A stretch of DNA of 64,000 nucleotides from Homarus americanus (lineage: Eukaryota > Arthropoda > Malacostraca > Decapoda > Nephropidae): the NCBI RefSeq assembly GCF_018991925.1, contig NW_024754732.1, positions 879,001 through 943,000 on the forward strand, in the 5' to 3' direction. The notes below the pieces were generated by a model that worked only from the letters and a program-made list of their open reading frames with translations, made no database searches and was not told the origin of the DNA. Below, in pieces: positions 44,815 through 56,679 of the stretch (position 1 is its first letter; each line of letters opens with the position of its first letter). The position numbers were made by a program, and so were the translations under genes.

Positions 44815-44960
44815 AGAGGGAGGGGAGGAGGCAAGACACAGCTGGAGGGAGGCCGAGGGAGGGAGGGAGGGGAGGAGGCAAGACACAGCTGGAGGGAGGC
44901 CGAGGGAGGGAGGGGAGGAGGCAACACAGCTGGAGGGAGGTCGAGGGAGGGGGAGGGGCG
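44815..44960. repeat. About 44-bp G-rich tandem repeat
   Basis: Three units with GGAGGAGGCAAGACACAGCT and GGAGGGAGGCCGAGGGA directly follow the 46-bp C-rich array, so strand composition flips at about 44,810. Confidence 0.92.
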
Positions 44961-45093
44961 GTTAACGGGACGCACCACACGACCGCTACAACAACGAATC
45001 CAAATATGACTCCTCCACCGCCGCCCTATAATGATAGTGATAATAAAACAGTTCATTTAGCCACAAGAATATATAGAGTGGATAATATTAACG

Positions 45094-45147
45094 ATGTTGA
45101 CACGGCTGAGCCTCTTAGCTGGCGAAGAGGCTCAGCCGTGCCAACAT
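45094..45147. other. Strong hairpin
   Basis: Perfect 16-bp arms CACGGCTGAGCCTCTT (45,101-45,116) and its complement (45,125-45,140) surround an 8-base loop; ATGTTG/CAACAT extend the stem. A related single arm lies at about 48,876-48,896 (CTCAGGCTCAGCCATG). Confidence 0.9.
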
Positions 45148-46578
45148 TTTTATCGTAATTCCCAACACACACACACACACAACTAAAGAATAATAACTCC
45201 TTAATGACGAAAATAACGAAAAGTGTAGCCAAGGGAGAGGGTGATTTGTTGTTTACGTTAGAGAGGTCAAGATTTTGTTGAGGTAGTCCGACACGGGCCT
45301 TTGCCTGTAGGCGGCCCGAAGATGGCACCCGCCAGGACCCACTTAGCTAATACACACCCAGTAGGAGGCTGGTTGGGGGAGGGGGTAGCAGACCAATGGC
45401 ACGCCGTCAAAAAAATGGTACTGTGAACACCCTCCTTCACTCTCGAACACTCATATAATCGCACAGATTTATATCACAAGTTCTATGGCTTACCACCCTA
45501 GCGCTCCTTAGGGGGGTGGCAGGGTTAGGTGGGGTGGTTAATCTTAAGGTGAAATAAGCTGGGGTGTCTAATTTACAGGTGATTACTTCCGTACCTAGCA
45601 ATTTAGATGACCACTCACACTGTTCCCACTCTGAAGGGGGATTTACTGTAGGCTACCCGGGTCTAATACACAGAATCTATATTTTTTACGCATCACCTCA
45701 TAATTAGCCACCATAACATTGACCTAAATTAAACTTACACTAACTTAACTTAACCAAGCCAGATAGGATAGGTGGGACCCAGATACGAGCTAGATGGGAG
45801 TCAGGTAGAGCGGGGTTAATGACCGAGGAAGGGGGAGGAGCCTGCTGGGGTGTGGGATAGTGGGGTACAGGAGTAAGCTGGGTGTGTGTAGGTCCTACCT
45901 ACAGGGTGATGTGATGCGTTTAGTGTAGTAGCATAATGTTAGCATGAGGTGCATGCTACGCGTGTATCCTCTCGCTTGCTGCAGCCGCTGGCTAACCTTT
46001 ACGGTGAAAAGGTAAGCAGTGTGTGTAAGTCTTCCCCTGTCAGCCACTCCTTCACCAACACTCATATTATGCCTCTTCGTGGCCGACACACGGTAACTAA
46101 GTCTTGCGCTTTGGGGCCAAATAGTAGGGAATCTCGGAGCAGCAATGGGCCCAAGAAGTACGGCGTGCAGGCCCACCGGCGTGTGGACATGCCCCGGCGC
46201 CTCCTAACCATTGCCCCACTGCCTTGTGGGTCAGTGCTAGTCGTCTTGGGTTTCCCCCGTATCACAGGAATCACACTACTTACAGTCAAGATAATAGTGT
46301 TGGGTTGAGCGCAACTTCTTTGCCGCCCTAATATCCAATTTTGTGCAGGTTCTCTTTTGGGAGACTTCAGTTGCGTCGAGGATTGGACTCTACAGCCATC
46401 GTAGGACTCACCAATAAATCAGAAGATGTCGTCGTCGTCGTTGGACACGATGGACTACCATAAGCAGTACAAGTAAGTGCGTGTGAGGCTGGCAGACAGT
46501 ATTTGCAGGTGGACAAGTTTTTGTGAGCATGAAGGTTGAGGCGAGGTGCATTGAGAGTGTCACGGTGAGTGGTTCATA
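45148..46578. other. No gene firmly recognised
   Basis: A possible short first exon (ATG at 46,426, donor after 46,472) could not be tied to any other exon. No element was identified. Confidence 0.45.
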
Positions 46579-46683
<105 letters not shown>

Positions 46684-47271
46684 TATATATCACACATCAA
46701 AAAATTATACATATACCATTAACCGCAGTAATATTAAGGATTATATAACTTTAATGGTGCAACATTATTTCTTTGTACCTTTATAACAGCCTCCATACAG
46801 TATACTGTACACCATCATTTTGCCCCGAGTAAGGTTAACACCCAGCTACTGATCAAGGTTAGGCCTGTTATCCATCCCTCTTACACACACTCACCCACAC
46901 ACGCACGCACGAACGATAAGTCATTGAACTATAGTATCATGTTTGTAATAGATCGTGGACAATATTTTACTTTTTTCTAATAATGATGGTAATAATAACA
47001 CCGTACTTATATAGTTATTATTAAACAGGACGAGGTTACCTTTGGGAGATTCTCAAGCTGAATCTTGTCTCCGACGTTAGTGTTAAGTAAATTAATCTTT
47101 AAGGTAAAGTCTCAGTTTAAGTTATAATTTTGCTCGTAATTCTTGCTTAAATCAAGAAGTTAAAAACATTCTCAACTTGTGTCATGCCAAAAAATATAAA
47201 TCGTATTTTTTTCTGTTGCCTTCAAGCTATTTATTCAGTTTTAAGTGTAGGTCAACAAGTACAACCAAGAA

Positions 47272-47560
47272 GCTGTCTTGGAGTGCGTTAAGCTATCGTG
47301 GAGTGCGTTAAGCTATCGTGGAGTGCGTTAAGCTATCGTGGAGTGCGTTAAGCTGCCGTGGGTGCGTTAAGCTTGTCTTGGGGGTGCGTTAAGTTATCGT
47401 GGAGTGTTAAGCTGTCGTGTGGGTGTGTTAAGCTGTTGTGGGGTGCTTTAAGACTGTCGTGGGGGGTGCGTTAAGCTGTCGTGGGGTGCGTTAAACTGTC
47501 GCGGGGGTGCGTTAAGCTGTTGTGGGGTGCGTTAGGACTATCTTGGGGGTCCGTTAGGTT
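47272..47560. repeat. 20-22-bp tandem repeat
   Basis: About fourteen units of GTGGAGTGCGTTAAGCTATC. The first four are identical and the later ones are diverged. Confidence 0.93.
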
Positions 47561-50339
47561 GCGCTCGAAATTGTTCCCTCGGGCGGGGAAAAAAACAAAA
47601 AAATTTAGTCAGGTCTGGAAAGGCTGACAAAAAGTTACCCAAAATTTCTCTCTCGTACCATGTTGCTTGAGGTGGGTGAACACATCACTTGCCCCCTCCT
47701 CCTAAGGCTCCATGGATTCCCACCCAGGGTAGAGCTAATCCCATTTAGTCTACTCCAGTTGTGGAGACGTACAGTGCAGTGGTCTACAAACAGTTTATTG
47801 TAATATACGAGTACGTTGTGTCGTGTAAGACATAGTTGTATCAAATCCAGATGATGAATAAAATTTACGAAATAAGGTCAGTTTGTATTTTTTTTCTGGA
47901 AGTGACTCAGTGTGGTAGTATTGGTGGTTGTGTGAGGCAAGTTTCCTCTGGCTAGTAGGCAAGGCGAAGCATCTCACTCCTGGGGAAACTCCACGGGAGA
48001 CATCTGCGACCACATTATAATCACCCGGGGGAAACTTTTTAAAAAGTAGCACAGGTGAAGAAGTTTTAGATTGTGCCCGTAACAGTAGCACCAGTTGTCC
48101 TTGACTCCTACTTGTTTTTAATCAAATTTAGGCAATGGTTGGAACACATAAAGTGACCATTACGTAAGCAGACATTTCAGAACACTAAGCACACAGAGGT
48201 AAAATAATACAAAGGGTAAACTCAAAGAAAAGAAGAAAAAAAAAAGACATTTGACAGCCACCTGAAAGTTGCCACTAAAGTTTGAGTAAAATGATTTTTA
48301 TTTAAACGAATTACTATACATAAAATATAGCAAAAGGCGCCATGAATACTTAAACAATATCACGTTAATATTCAAAACCCGAGACTAATACGACGCTCCA
48401 ACACCATAAATATCGCTTTACCCTGGGTACTTTTGTGTGCCTTAATCCAGCTAACGAATTTAGATTAGATTAAACCAATTTCGATAGACAGACAAATGTA
48501 TATTAGAGCTCGAGTAATGTTTAACCCAGACACCAGGCACTCACTAGTCATCCACTTGGAAGGAGCCGAACTTGTAGTAGTACTCTTAAGACATTTCCTA
48601 TCTGTGTGCCGCCACTTTCACATTCCACAACAACGTCAAATGAGAGTGTTGGAAAACTGAGTTTCTCCGTACCAAGTGTTCCGAGCACTGTGTAATTCCC
48701 ACCTCACTAACTGTACACGTCGAAATACCACAAAGAAAAAAAATGACAACTATTATACTGTGACTCTACTTACACTTATGGTCCTGATCACAATGGGGCT
48801 TTCCCTTACCGGTAATTTGCACCATGGTCATTTAATAGTGTAGTGTACACGTGAGTTGTGCCACTCAAGAGAGCTCAGGCTCAGCCATGTCAATATTTGT
48901 GTAGGCTACTGAGATAATCGAGGTCAGGACAAAAGCCTCCTGGGTGCTGATCACTAGTCCGCTCGCCATAATGTACAGTGTTAAACGAAATACTCTATAC
49001 TTACACTATTCTATGTAATTTACCCAACATAGGAGGGAATGATATAAAGGTGATAATTCAATCTCCTGTGTTTATTAACGTCACCATTGTGGATGTTATT
49101 TTAATACTTTAGCTTTTATGGTTCTTCATTATACAGTATATAAATTTAAGAGGAAAATTAAATTTAAGAACTTTTGAGATTCATAAAGGAATGTACTTAA
49201 CTCCATGAGTCCGATGACTCAACCTCATGAGTATAATTAGTTTGTTGACTACAAAGACTTAACCCCTTGAGTATGATGATTTTATTAACCCCTTTTGCAC
49301 AATGACAACCCATTGAGTACAGTGATTTAACTCCTTGAGTACAGTCATCTTACTTGGCAAATATATCATCGTACTCAAAGCGGTTAACTAGGGCGTCAGG
49401 CAAATTAATATTGTTATTTTTAGGCTTAGGTTAAAACACCTTCATTTACGCGAAAAAAATTACCCCCAAAAGACGCCAGATTCGCCGTCATATTTTCCTT
49501 ACACCCCAACGTGTTCCTTGTTCCTGGGAAGTGAGTGCCCCGTTAGACCAGGTCAGCCCACCGTCACACCGGTTATGAAGCAGGGAAACAAAAACAATGT
49601 TAAAAATCTATCACGAACACAGCCGGGGAGACGTAAATTACTAATACTTTCTGGGCGGCATAAACCAGCCAAGCCTAAATACTTTCAGCTCATAAAATCT
49701 ACACCTAAAATCGTAAGGTTTTATACTTGGGTTTGGCCTTGGGTCTTCTGCATTAATAAAAAATAAAAGTCCTGTTCTTCGTTTATCTCTTTGCACGAGA
49801 AATCTTGTGTTTTAGGACAAACTTATAGCTGTACTTTAAGATGGATTCCTGGCGTTCATTAATCTCAATTGCAAATATTGTTTTTTTTCTTCAGATTCCT
49901 CAACGCCTTGACAGTTTTTGTATAACCTAGTGAATATATGATAAGTGCACACGTATAGTTAATCAAGTAATAGAATATTATTTACCAACCATTCAACGCT
50001 GAGCTACGGCAACTGCGACCTTGTGTCACCCCGCAGTGGAGCTGTTAATCCAGTATTTTCCTCGTTGTCACTAACACAATTCTAAACCACGTCGATCCTG
50101 CACTCAGCACTAGTTCATTTAATATACGAATGGGCTGTTGTGTGCACTAGACGATAATATAAATAAGTGGAAAGCGCACAGTCAGTTTCCTCAGCAGCAC
50201 GAGCTAGACATCCTCCCCACCCAGCGTTGCGGTCCAAACTGCGTCTCGGAGCTTGTTTCTGTGAAATTACTCCCGGGACGTCCCGTCCGCATCCGAAACC
50301 TTGTGTAAGACTACAATACCTTTTTGCGTTACTTTGCTT
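47561..50339. other. No gene recognised
   Basis: A 98-codon frame (47,795-48,091 minus) and an 82-codon frame (49,518-49,766 plus) have no recognisable motif or splice borders. Possibly decayed repeat DNA. Confidence 0.45.
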
Positions 50340-51545
50340 TGTATTCTCTTCGCCAACCATCGGCATGTTAGCCGCTCTGGCGGTCGGTCGGTCACGCCTC
50401 TGTTACGCACTGTTGGCAGGTACTGAGCATGTACTGGCTCTGTTGCACACTGTTGGCAAGTACTGAGCATGTATTGGCTCTGTTGCACACTGTTGGCAAG
50501 TACTGAGCATGTACTGCCTCTGTTGCACACTGTTGGCAAGTATTGAGCATGTACTGGCTCTGTTGCACACTGTTTGCAAGTACTAAGCATGTATGGGCTC
50601 TGTTGCACACTGTTTGCAAGTACTGAGCATGCATGTACTGGCTCTGTTGGCCTGTACTACTGGGCATTATACTGGCTCTATTGGCAAGTACTGGGCATGT
50701 ACTTTTTTTTACGTTTACTGGCTCTGCTGGCAAGTACCGGGGACATACTGGCTCTCTGTTGGCAAGTTGTGGGCATGTATTGGCTCTATGCTGCACACTT
50801 GGCAAGTACCGGGTATGTACTGGCCCTGTTGCACACCGTTGGCAAGTATTATTCATGTACTGGCTCTTTGTTACACAATGTTGGCAAGTATTAGACATGT
50901 ACTGGCTCTGTTGCACACTGTTGGCAAGTATTATGCATGTACTGGCTGTCTGTTACACTCTGTTGACAAATACTGGGCATGTACTGGCTCTCTGTTACAC
51001 AATGTTGGCAAGTATTAGACATGTACTGTTGCACACTGTTGGCAAGTATTATGCATGTACTGGCTGTCTGTTACACTCTGTTGACAAATACTGGCATGTA
51101 CTGGCTCTTTGTTACACAATGTTGGCAAGTATTAGACATGTACTGGCTCTGTTGCACACTGTTGGCAAGTATTATGCATGTACTGGCTGTCTGTTACACT
51201 CTGTTGACAAATACTGGGCATGTACTGGCTCTCTGTTACACAATGTTGGCAAGTATTAGACATGTACTGGTTCTCTGTTGGCAAGTACTGGGCATATACT
51301 AGCTCTCTGTTGGCAAGTACTGAGCATGTACTGGCTCTGTTGGCAAGTACTGAGCATGTACTGGCTCTGTTGGCAAGTACTGAGCATGTACTGTCTCTGT
51401 TGGCAAGTACTGAGCATGTACTGGCTCTGTTGGCAAGTACTGAGCATGTACTGGCTCTGTTGCACACTGTTGGCAAATACTGAGCATGTACCGGCTCTCT
51501 GTTGGCAAATACTGGGTATATATTGGTTCTCTGTTGGTAAGTACT
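50340..51545 (-). repeat. 40/30-bp minisatellite derived from a LINE 3' tail
   Basis: Units contain TGTTGGCAAGTACTGAGCAT and GTACTGGCTCTGTTGCACAC, with shorter 30-bp forms from about 51,310. The left border (50,347-50,440) matches the LINE 3' UTR at 600-710 (CTCTTCGCCA, GTTAGCCGCT, GGCGGTCG, ACTGGCTC), so the array grew from that tail. About 29 units. Confidence 0.92.
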
Positions 51546-51718
51546 TGCAGGTGACCCTTGGCAATAATTTCATTGTCCTTATTTTTATAGGCGTTCTATA
51601 GGATTTTGAAAGGCTAAAAAAATTAGGAAAGTTTTTAAATGCCTCTCGGAACCTTGAAAGTTTGAGAAAAGTTTATTCTTTTGAGGGGGTTTCATCTGTT
51701 GATTAAGCACCTTTACAT

Positions 51719-51783
51719 TAATCTAACCTAACATAACCTAATATAACTTAACCTAACTTAACCTAACTTAACCTAACCTAATC
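51719..51783. repeat. AACCTAA telomere-like block
   Basis: Repeated TAACCTAACTTAACCTAACT words, the complement of degenerate TTAGG. Confidence 0.7.
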
Positions 51784-51855
51784 TGCCCTCAATAAGCTTG
51801 GGGGGGGGGGTGCTAAATCTTCACACAGTCTCCTAAATATTAACTTGCACCATAG

Positions 51856-51983
51856 GATGTGGAAACACGCGAGGAGGGAGGAACGCCAGCCATCGTAGAA
51901 TCCATCCGTGCTGGTCTGGTTATGCAGCTCAAGAACGCCATCAGTCCCGACTACATAGCTGCTCGCAATACACATCTCTCCAG
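51856..51983 (+). CDS. Single exon of a class V aminotransferase-like gene
   Basis: Between ACCATAG and GTACTT an open 42-codon exon reads DVETREEGGTPAIVESIRAG, LVMQLKNAISPDYIAARNTH. The TREEGGTPAIVESIRAGL block is typical of PLP-dependent class V aminotransferases of the cysteine-desulfurase-like kind, in the middle of the protein. It enters in phase 0 and leaves in phase 2. No other exon of that protein was recognised, so it may belong to a gene with large introns or be an isolated remnant. Confidence 0.6.
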
Positions 51984-52065
51984 GTACTTCTGAACACTGC
52001 TGTACATTTATTTATATACGGTAATGTAATTGAGGTATGAGTACTGTCTGGGTGTGAGGTTTTGG

Positions 52066-52700
52066 TTATGAGAGACTGGATGTGAGAGACTGTGGTGTGA
52101 GAGAAATGATGTGTTGGATGTGAGAGACTGGTAGGTGTGAGAGAAATGATGTGTTGGATGTGAGAGACTGGTAGGTGTGAGAGAAATGATGTGTTGGATG
52201 TGAGAGACTGGAAGGTGTGAGAGAAATGATGTGTTGGATGTGAGAGACTGGTAGGTGTGAGAGAAATGATGTGTTGGATGTGAGAGACTGGTAGGTGTGA
52301 GAGAAATGATGTGTTGGATGTGAGAGACTGGTAGGTGTGGGAGAAATGATGTGTTGGATGTGAGAGACTGGTAGGTGTGAGAGAAATGATGTGTTGGATG
52401 TGAGATGATGTGAGAGACTGGTAGGTGTGAGAGAAATGATGTGTTGGATGTGAGAGACTGGAAGGTGTGAGAGAAATGATGTGTTGGATGTGAGAGACTG
52501 GTAGGTGTGAGAGAAATGATGTGTTGGATATGAGAGACTGGTAGGTGTGAGAGAAATGATGTGTTGGATGTGAGAGACTGGTAGGTGTGGGAGAAATGAT
52601 GTGTTGGATGTGAGAGACTGGTAGGTGTGGGAGAAATGATGTGTTGGATGCGAGAGACTGGTAGGTGTGAGAGAAATGATGTGTTGGATGTGAGATATGA
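52066..52700. repeat. 40-bp tandem repeat
   Basis: About fifteen units with GTGAGAGACTGGTAGGTGTG and AGAGAAATGATGTGTTGGAT. A 12-bp inner duplication occurs near 52,402. The 217-codon frame on the minus strand is repeat-derived. Confidence 0.96.
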
Positions 52701-53316
52701 AAGCGTTTATGTCGCTCATTATAAGCTGGGATGGAGGTTCCTTTCTCTGTCTCTCAGCATCCCCTCAGATCTCTGGATGGTAATGAGGCATCACAGGTAA
52801 GATTGAAAGGTGAATATAACTGCTGAGATGAATGGGGGCTGAGGATGTAGGGGTTAAAATATCTTATTTTTTGTTACCAGTGACGACTTTGGGAGGGATA
52901 TTAGTACTGGAAGCTGGTCAGTTTTAGAGGCACATGGATAATTTTTACGGGATTTTAGGCTTTTTTTCAGGAAACTTTCAGAATTAATGAAGTGTTGGGA
53001 AATGTTGACTCCCCAAATAGACTGCCACTTCTGTCGCGTATGTGTGGGGGGCAGAATAAAGATATGGTGATTTGTAAGCATTGGCACCTGTAGGCCTAAG
53101 TCCACGCGGGGCACGGAAGCTCTCTCTCTGTAACTCTGGGAATTTCATATGGGCAGGTCAGTGTAAATTGGTGTACGTCAGAGTACTTACAGAGGTGTAT
53201 CTAGAGTTTTATATACAGTTTACAGCCTTGCAACATGTTATACTTAATATAATAACTTAGTTAATAAGTTGTGTGTTAGTCCAAACGTGTTTACTGGCAT
53301 GATTGGCCATCATGCT

Positions 53317-53662
53317 GGTGATGTCACTGTTCACTGCCATACAGGACAGAGCGGGTAGTGCATGTGAGAGCAAGAGCGCCAGCACAACCAGTGAACAAAG
53401 GGACACCCGCCATTTGCTCTACCTCCCACCCAGGAGGAGGCGAGCGCCATGTAAACAATGTCGCCTCTGACCACAAATTTGCTAGCCCACACTGATTAGT
53501 CTTCAATTAGAATATGACGTCCAATGTATATGAACCACTGTCCTGCGTGGCAGTGAACAGTGACATCACCGACATGAATCTGACCTATATATATACTGTT
53601 AATGAATATGATGTATTTCTTTGTGTATGAACCTCTGTCCTGCGTGGCAGTAAGAAGTGATA
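53317..53662. mobile_element. Inverted-repeat element with a third partial arm
   Basis: GGTGATGTCACTGTTCACTG (53,317) has an inverted partner ending at 53,570, and a third, diverged copy of the arm starts at 53,635. The spacer is unique. The family is unknown. Confidence 0.65.
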
Positions 53663-53854
53663 CCACCCTCAGTGTCAAGACCTGACTGAATTACTCAGAA
53701 TAGGCAAACCGTACTGCAAGCTTTGTCAAAAAAAAATTTAAACTAAAAAACTGACCACAAACCACAAGGGATACAATAAACGAGGCAACTGCAGAGAATG
53801 GAGGAGGGAAGGAGACACTACCAAAACCAGAGACATTACAGACGACAATTTCCG

Positions 53855-54480
53855 GCTTGAAAGTCATGTACACTAATATTGACACATCCCTCGACAAGAG
53901 AGCGGAGTTTGTAACAATACTGAGGGTACATCAACCCGATATAATAGTGTTGTAGAACTGTTGTATAAAAACAGGAGAATCGAACCGGAGGAATGTGAGT
54001 TCAATATAGAAGGATATGACTCATTTACAAACCTTTTCCAGGAAACTTGCAATAAGGGTGTGTTTATCTATGCTAGGCAAGACCTTAGAGCCAGCCAGGT
54101 GAGGGTGCGGGGAGAGGATGTTTTCAAAGAATCAAAGTGGTGTAAAATTAAACTGAAGGGGAGAGACTTACTCATTGTTGGACATATCTACAGATCCCCA
54201 AACTGTAGCGTATTAAACCAGATAAACTTAAGAAACCTTAATTGACAATGTAACGGTGCAGAACCCCTTGCCACCTACTTGTCATGGGGGACTTTAATTA
54301 TGGCGACATCGACTGGAGAAATGAATCCACGCTAAACGACCTAAATACTCCAGCCACTCGTTTAGTCGAAACTATGAGAGACAATTTTTTATTCCAACAT
54401 GTTAAAGATCTGACTCACTATAGAGGGGAGCAAACATCCAAACCGCTGGACCTCCTCATAACTAACGAGGAGGGTATGGT
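53855..54480 (+). pseudogene. LINE endonuclease domain, frameshifted
   Basis: This apurinic-type endonuclease nicks the target DNA in LINE integration. Seen: [55 protein letters not shown] and MGDFNYGDIDWRN, then PLDLLITNEE. The reading shifts near 53,950 and between 54,240 and 54,284. Confidence 0.85.
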
Positions 54481-55089
54481 ATGGTGGCCAATCTGGAACA
54501 TGTAGCCCCAGTTGGCACCAGTCACCACGTAACGTCTTTCAGATTTAACTGTTACTTGGTTCATGACGAAACTAGGTCCAGGTTCAAATATTACAAAGAA
54601 AATTACGGTGAGATGAGAGAGGAGATGAAGAGTATACATTGGTCTGACTTACAAAGGAATAAGAACGCAGATGCTACACTGAATATCATAGCCAGTAAAG
54701 TAAACCATTCGATCAACAAATATATACCTAAGATCAAACCCAGTGCCTCCAAGAAAACAAGGAAACCACTCCACATGAACCATGCGGCGATCGGCAAAGT
54801 TAAGAAGAAAACTCAGGATTTCGAGACGTGGGTTAGGACAAATGATGAGCAGGACAGGAGGATATATGCCAGATCAAGGAACCAAGCAAAGTTAGATTGT
54901 AGAAAGGCTGGAAAAGAATTCCAGAGACAGATTGCTAGTGAGGTCAAGTCAAACCCAAAGGCTTTTTACCACTACACAAAATCAATATTAAGAACGCGTG
55001 TAGGTATATCGGACCTGAGGCTTGAAGATGGCAGTTATCGGTGTTCACAAGAGAGAATGCGAACAATCTTCATGCGTTTGAGGAAAGGC

Positions 55090-55920
55090 GGTTTGACACA
55101 CAGCTGACCCACATTTCGTTCTCGGACGAGGTTATAAGAGATAAACTGTCAAGGCTAAAGATTCAAAAGACTCCCTACCCAGATATGATAATCCCCAGAG
55201 TGTTAAGAGAACTGTGTAATGAGCTTGCCGAGGCCCTTAAGATCCTGTTCTGCAAATGCCTGTAGGAGCAAAAGGTCTCCGACGATTGGAAGATGGCTTA
55301 TGTGAGTCCTATATTCAAGAAGGGCAATCGTCACTCTAAGAATAATTATAGACCAGTAAGCCTGACCAGTATAGTGTGCAAAGTACTAGAGAGCATCGCA
55401 TGAGATGCCATGATAGAACATTTGCTACAAAATTTTGTAAAGGAATGCCAACACGGTTTTATGCCGGGAAGATCCTGCTTAACACAATTAATCAAGGACA
55501 AGATGTTTTGACTGAAATTCTATAACAAGGCGGAAATATCGACAATATATACCTAGATTTTGCCAAGGCTTTCAACAGAGTACCCCATGAAACGCTGAAA
55601 ATTAAACTGGAAGGGTACGGGATTTGGGGAAGTGCTCTAGTGTGGATCAGAGACTTTCTGCATGACCGCAAATAGTGCGTGGTGATACCTGGTACGAAAT
55701 CGTCATGTGTACCTGTGACTAACGAGGTACCACAGGGAAGTGTATTGGACCCATTGTTGTTTGTCCGCTTCATTAATGACATGCCGGAAGCTATACACTC
55801 CTCCATACAAATGTTTGCGGACGATGCCAAGTTATTTCAGGAAATTAAGAACCAAGCAGACTGTGAAGAGCTGCCGAAGTGCAAAAGAATGCACCTGGGT
55901 CACACCAATAGTAAGAAGAC
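55090..55920 (+). pseudogene. LINE reverse transcriptase domain, broken
   Basis: Seen in order: SRLKIQKTPYPDMIIPRVLR, VSDDWKMAYVSPIFKKGN, NNYRPVSLTSIVCKVLESIA, IYLDFAKAFNRVPHETLK, VPQGSVLDPLLF and QMFADDAKLF. FADD is the catalytic box of CR1-type reverse transcriptases. Stops at about 55,263, 55,400 and 55,673 and frameshifts interrupt it. Confidence 0.88.
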
Positions 55921-56679
55921 GTATCACATGCCCCAATAAGACGAAGAGACTGCATTAATTGAGACCAAATGTGAAAAGGACCTAGGTGTGTATGCAGACA
56001 ATGAATTTAAGTTCTCGGGCCATTGTGAGAAGAAGGTGAATTAGGCAATGAAACTAGTAGGTCTTATAAGAAAGTCGTTTAGATATCTGGATGGTCTGTC
56101 CTTCGTCACGATCTTCAAGAGTGAGCTGCTTCCCCGTCTGGTCCCCGAGGTATGCTAGAGACTGTCAGTTGACTGAACATGTCCAAAGGAGGGCCACCAG
56201 ACTGGTTCCTGCTCTACAGAATCTCAGTTACCCAGAGAGATTGGAGTGCCTGCAACTACCAAACTTATATTACAGACGGGCGAGGGGCGACTTAATTGAA
56301 GTGTATAAACATCTCAGGGGGCACTACTCGGTCGAATGTACATACCTGGAGCTGGCGGACGTCCACCCCACAAGGAGTCACAGCTAAAGGTTGAAGAAGC
56401 CACAAGTTGAGTAAACCGTGAGGGCAAATTTGTTCGTATTGAGAATTGTGAACTCTTGGAAAAATCTACTGGAGAACGTTGTGACGGCATCGAGTGTGAG
56501 CTCATTTACGGCTAGATTTGACTAACCCTGGTGCAGGTTCCGATATGTCTAGGAGCCAGTGCATGCCTAGTAGACCAGTACTTGCCAACAGGGGGTATCA
56601 GAGACTCGACCGATTGCCAAAGCGGCTAACGAGCAGCTCAGTGGCGAAGAGGATAAAAGTAAAAGTATCTTACAGAATA

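Larger units (their letters stand above)
53690..56670 (+). mobile_element. CR1-like LINE, longest copy
   Basis: Covers about 3 kb, ending in GGATAAAAGTAAAAGTA. In order: start of the endonuclease (NIDTSLDKRAEFVTILRVHQ), endonuclease core, reverse transcriptase, post-RT segment (RDCQLTEHVQRRATR, RRARGDLIEVYKHLRG) and a 3' UTR. At least seven stops or frameshifts make it inactive. Other copies lie at 1-1,552 and 22,700-24,340. Confidence 0.9.

Noticed and set aside
46426..46472. Short first-exon candidate MSSSSLDTMDYHKQY with a GTAAGT donor
   Set aside because: It ends in phase 2 and cannot join the phase-0 aminotransferase exon at 51,856; no partner exon or family match was found.
47795..48091. 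98-codon minus-strand frame considered as a gene
   Set aside because: No recognisable motif, no splice borders and no second copy.
50267..51601. Cysteine- and tyrosine-rich repeat proteins on both strands
   Set aside because: Frames arise from the 40/30-bp array derived from a LINE tail; nearly every frame is open, which argues against coding.
52066..52719. 217-codon frame with HIQHIISLTPTSLS units
   Set aside because: Product of the 40-bp tandem array; no start context or family.
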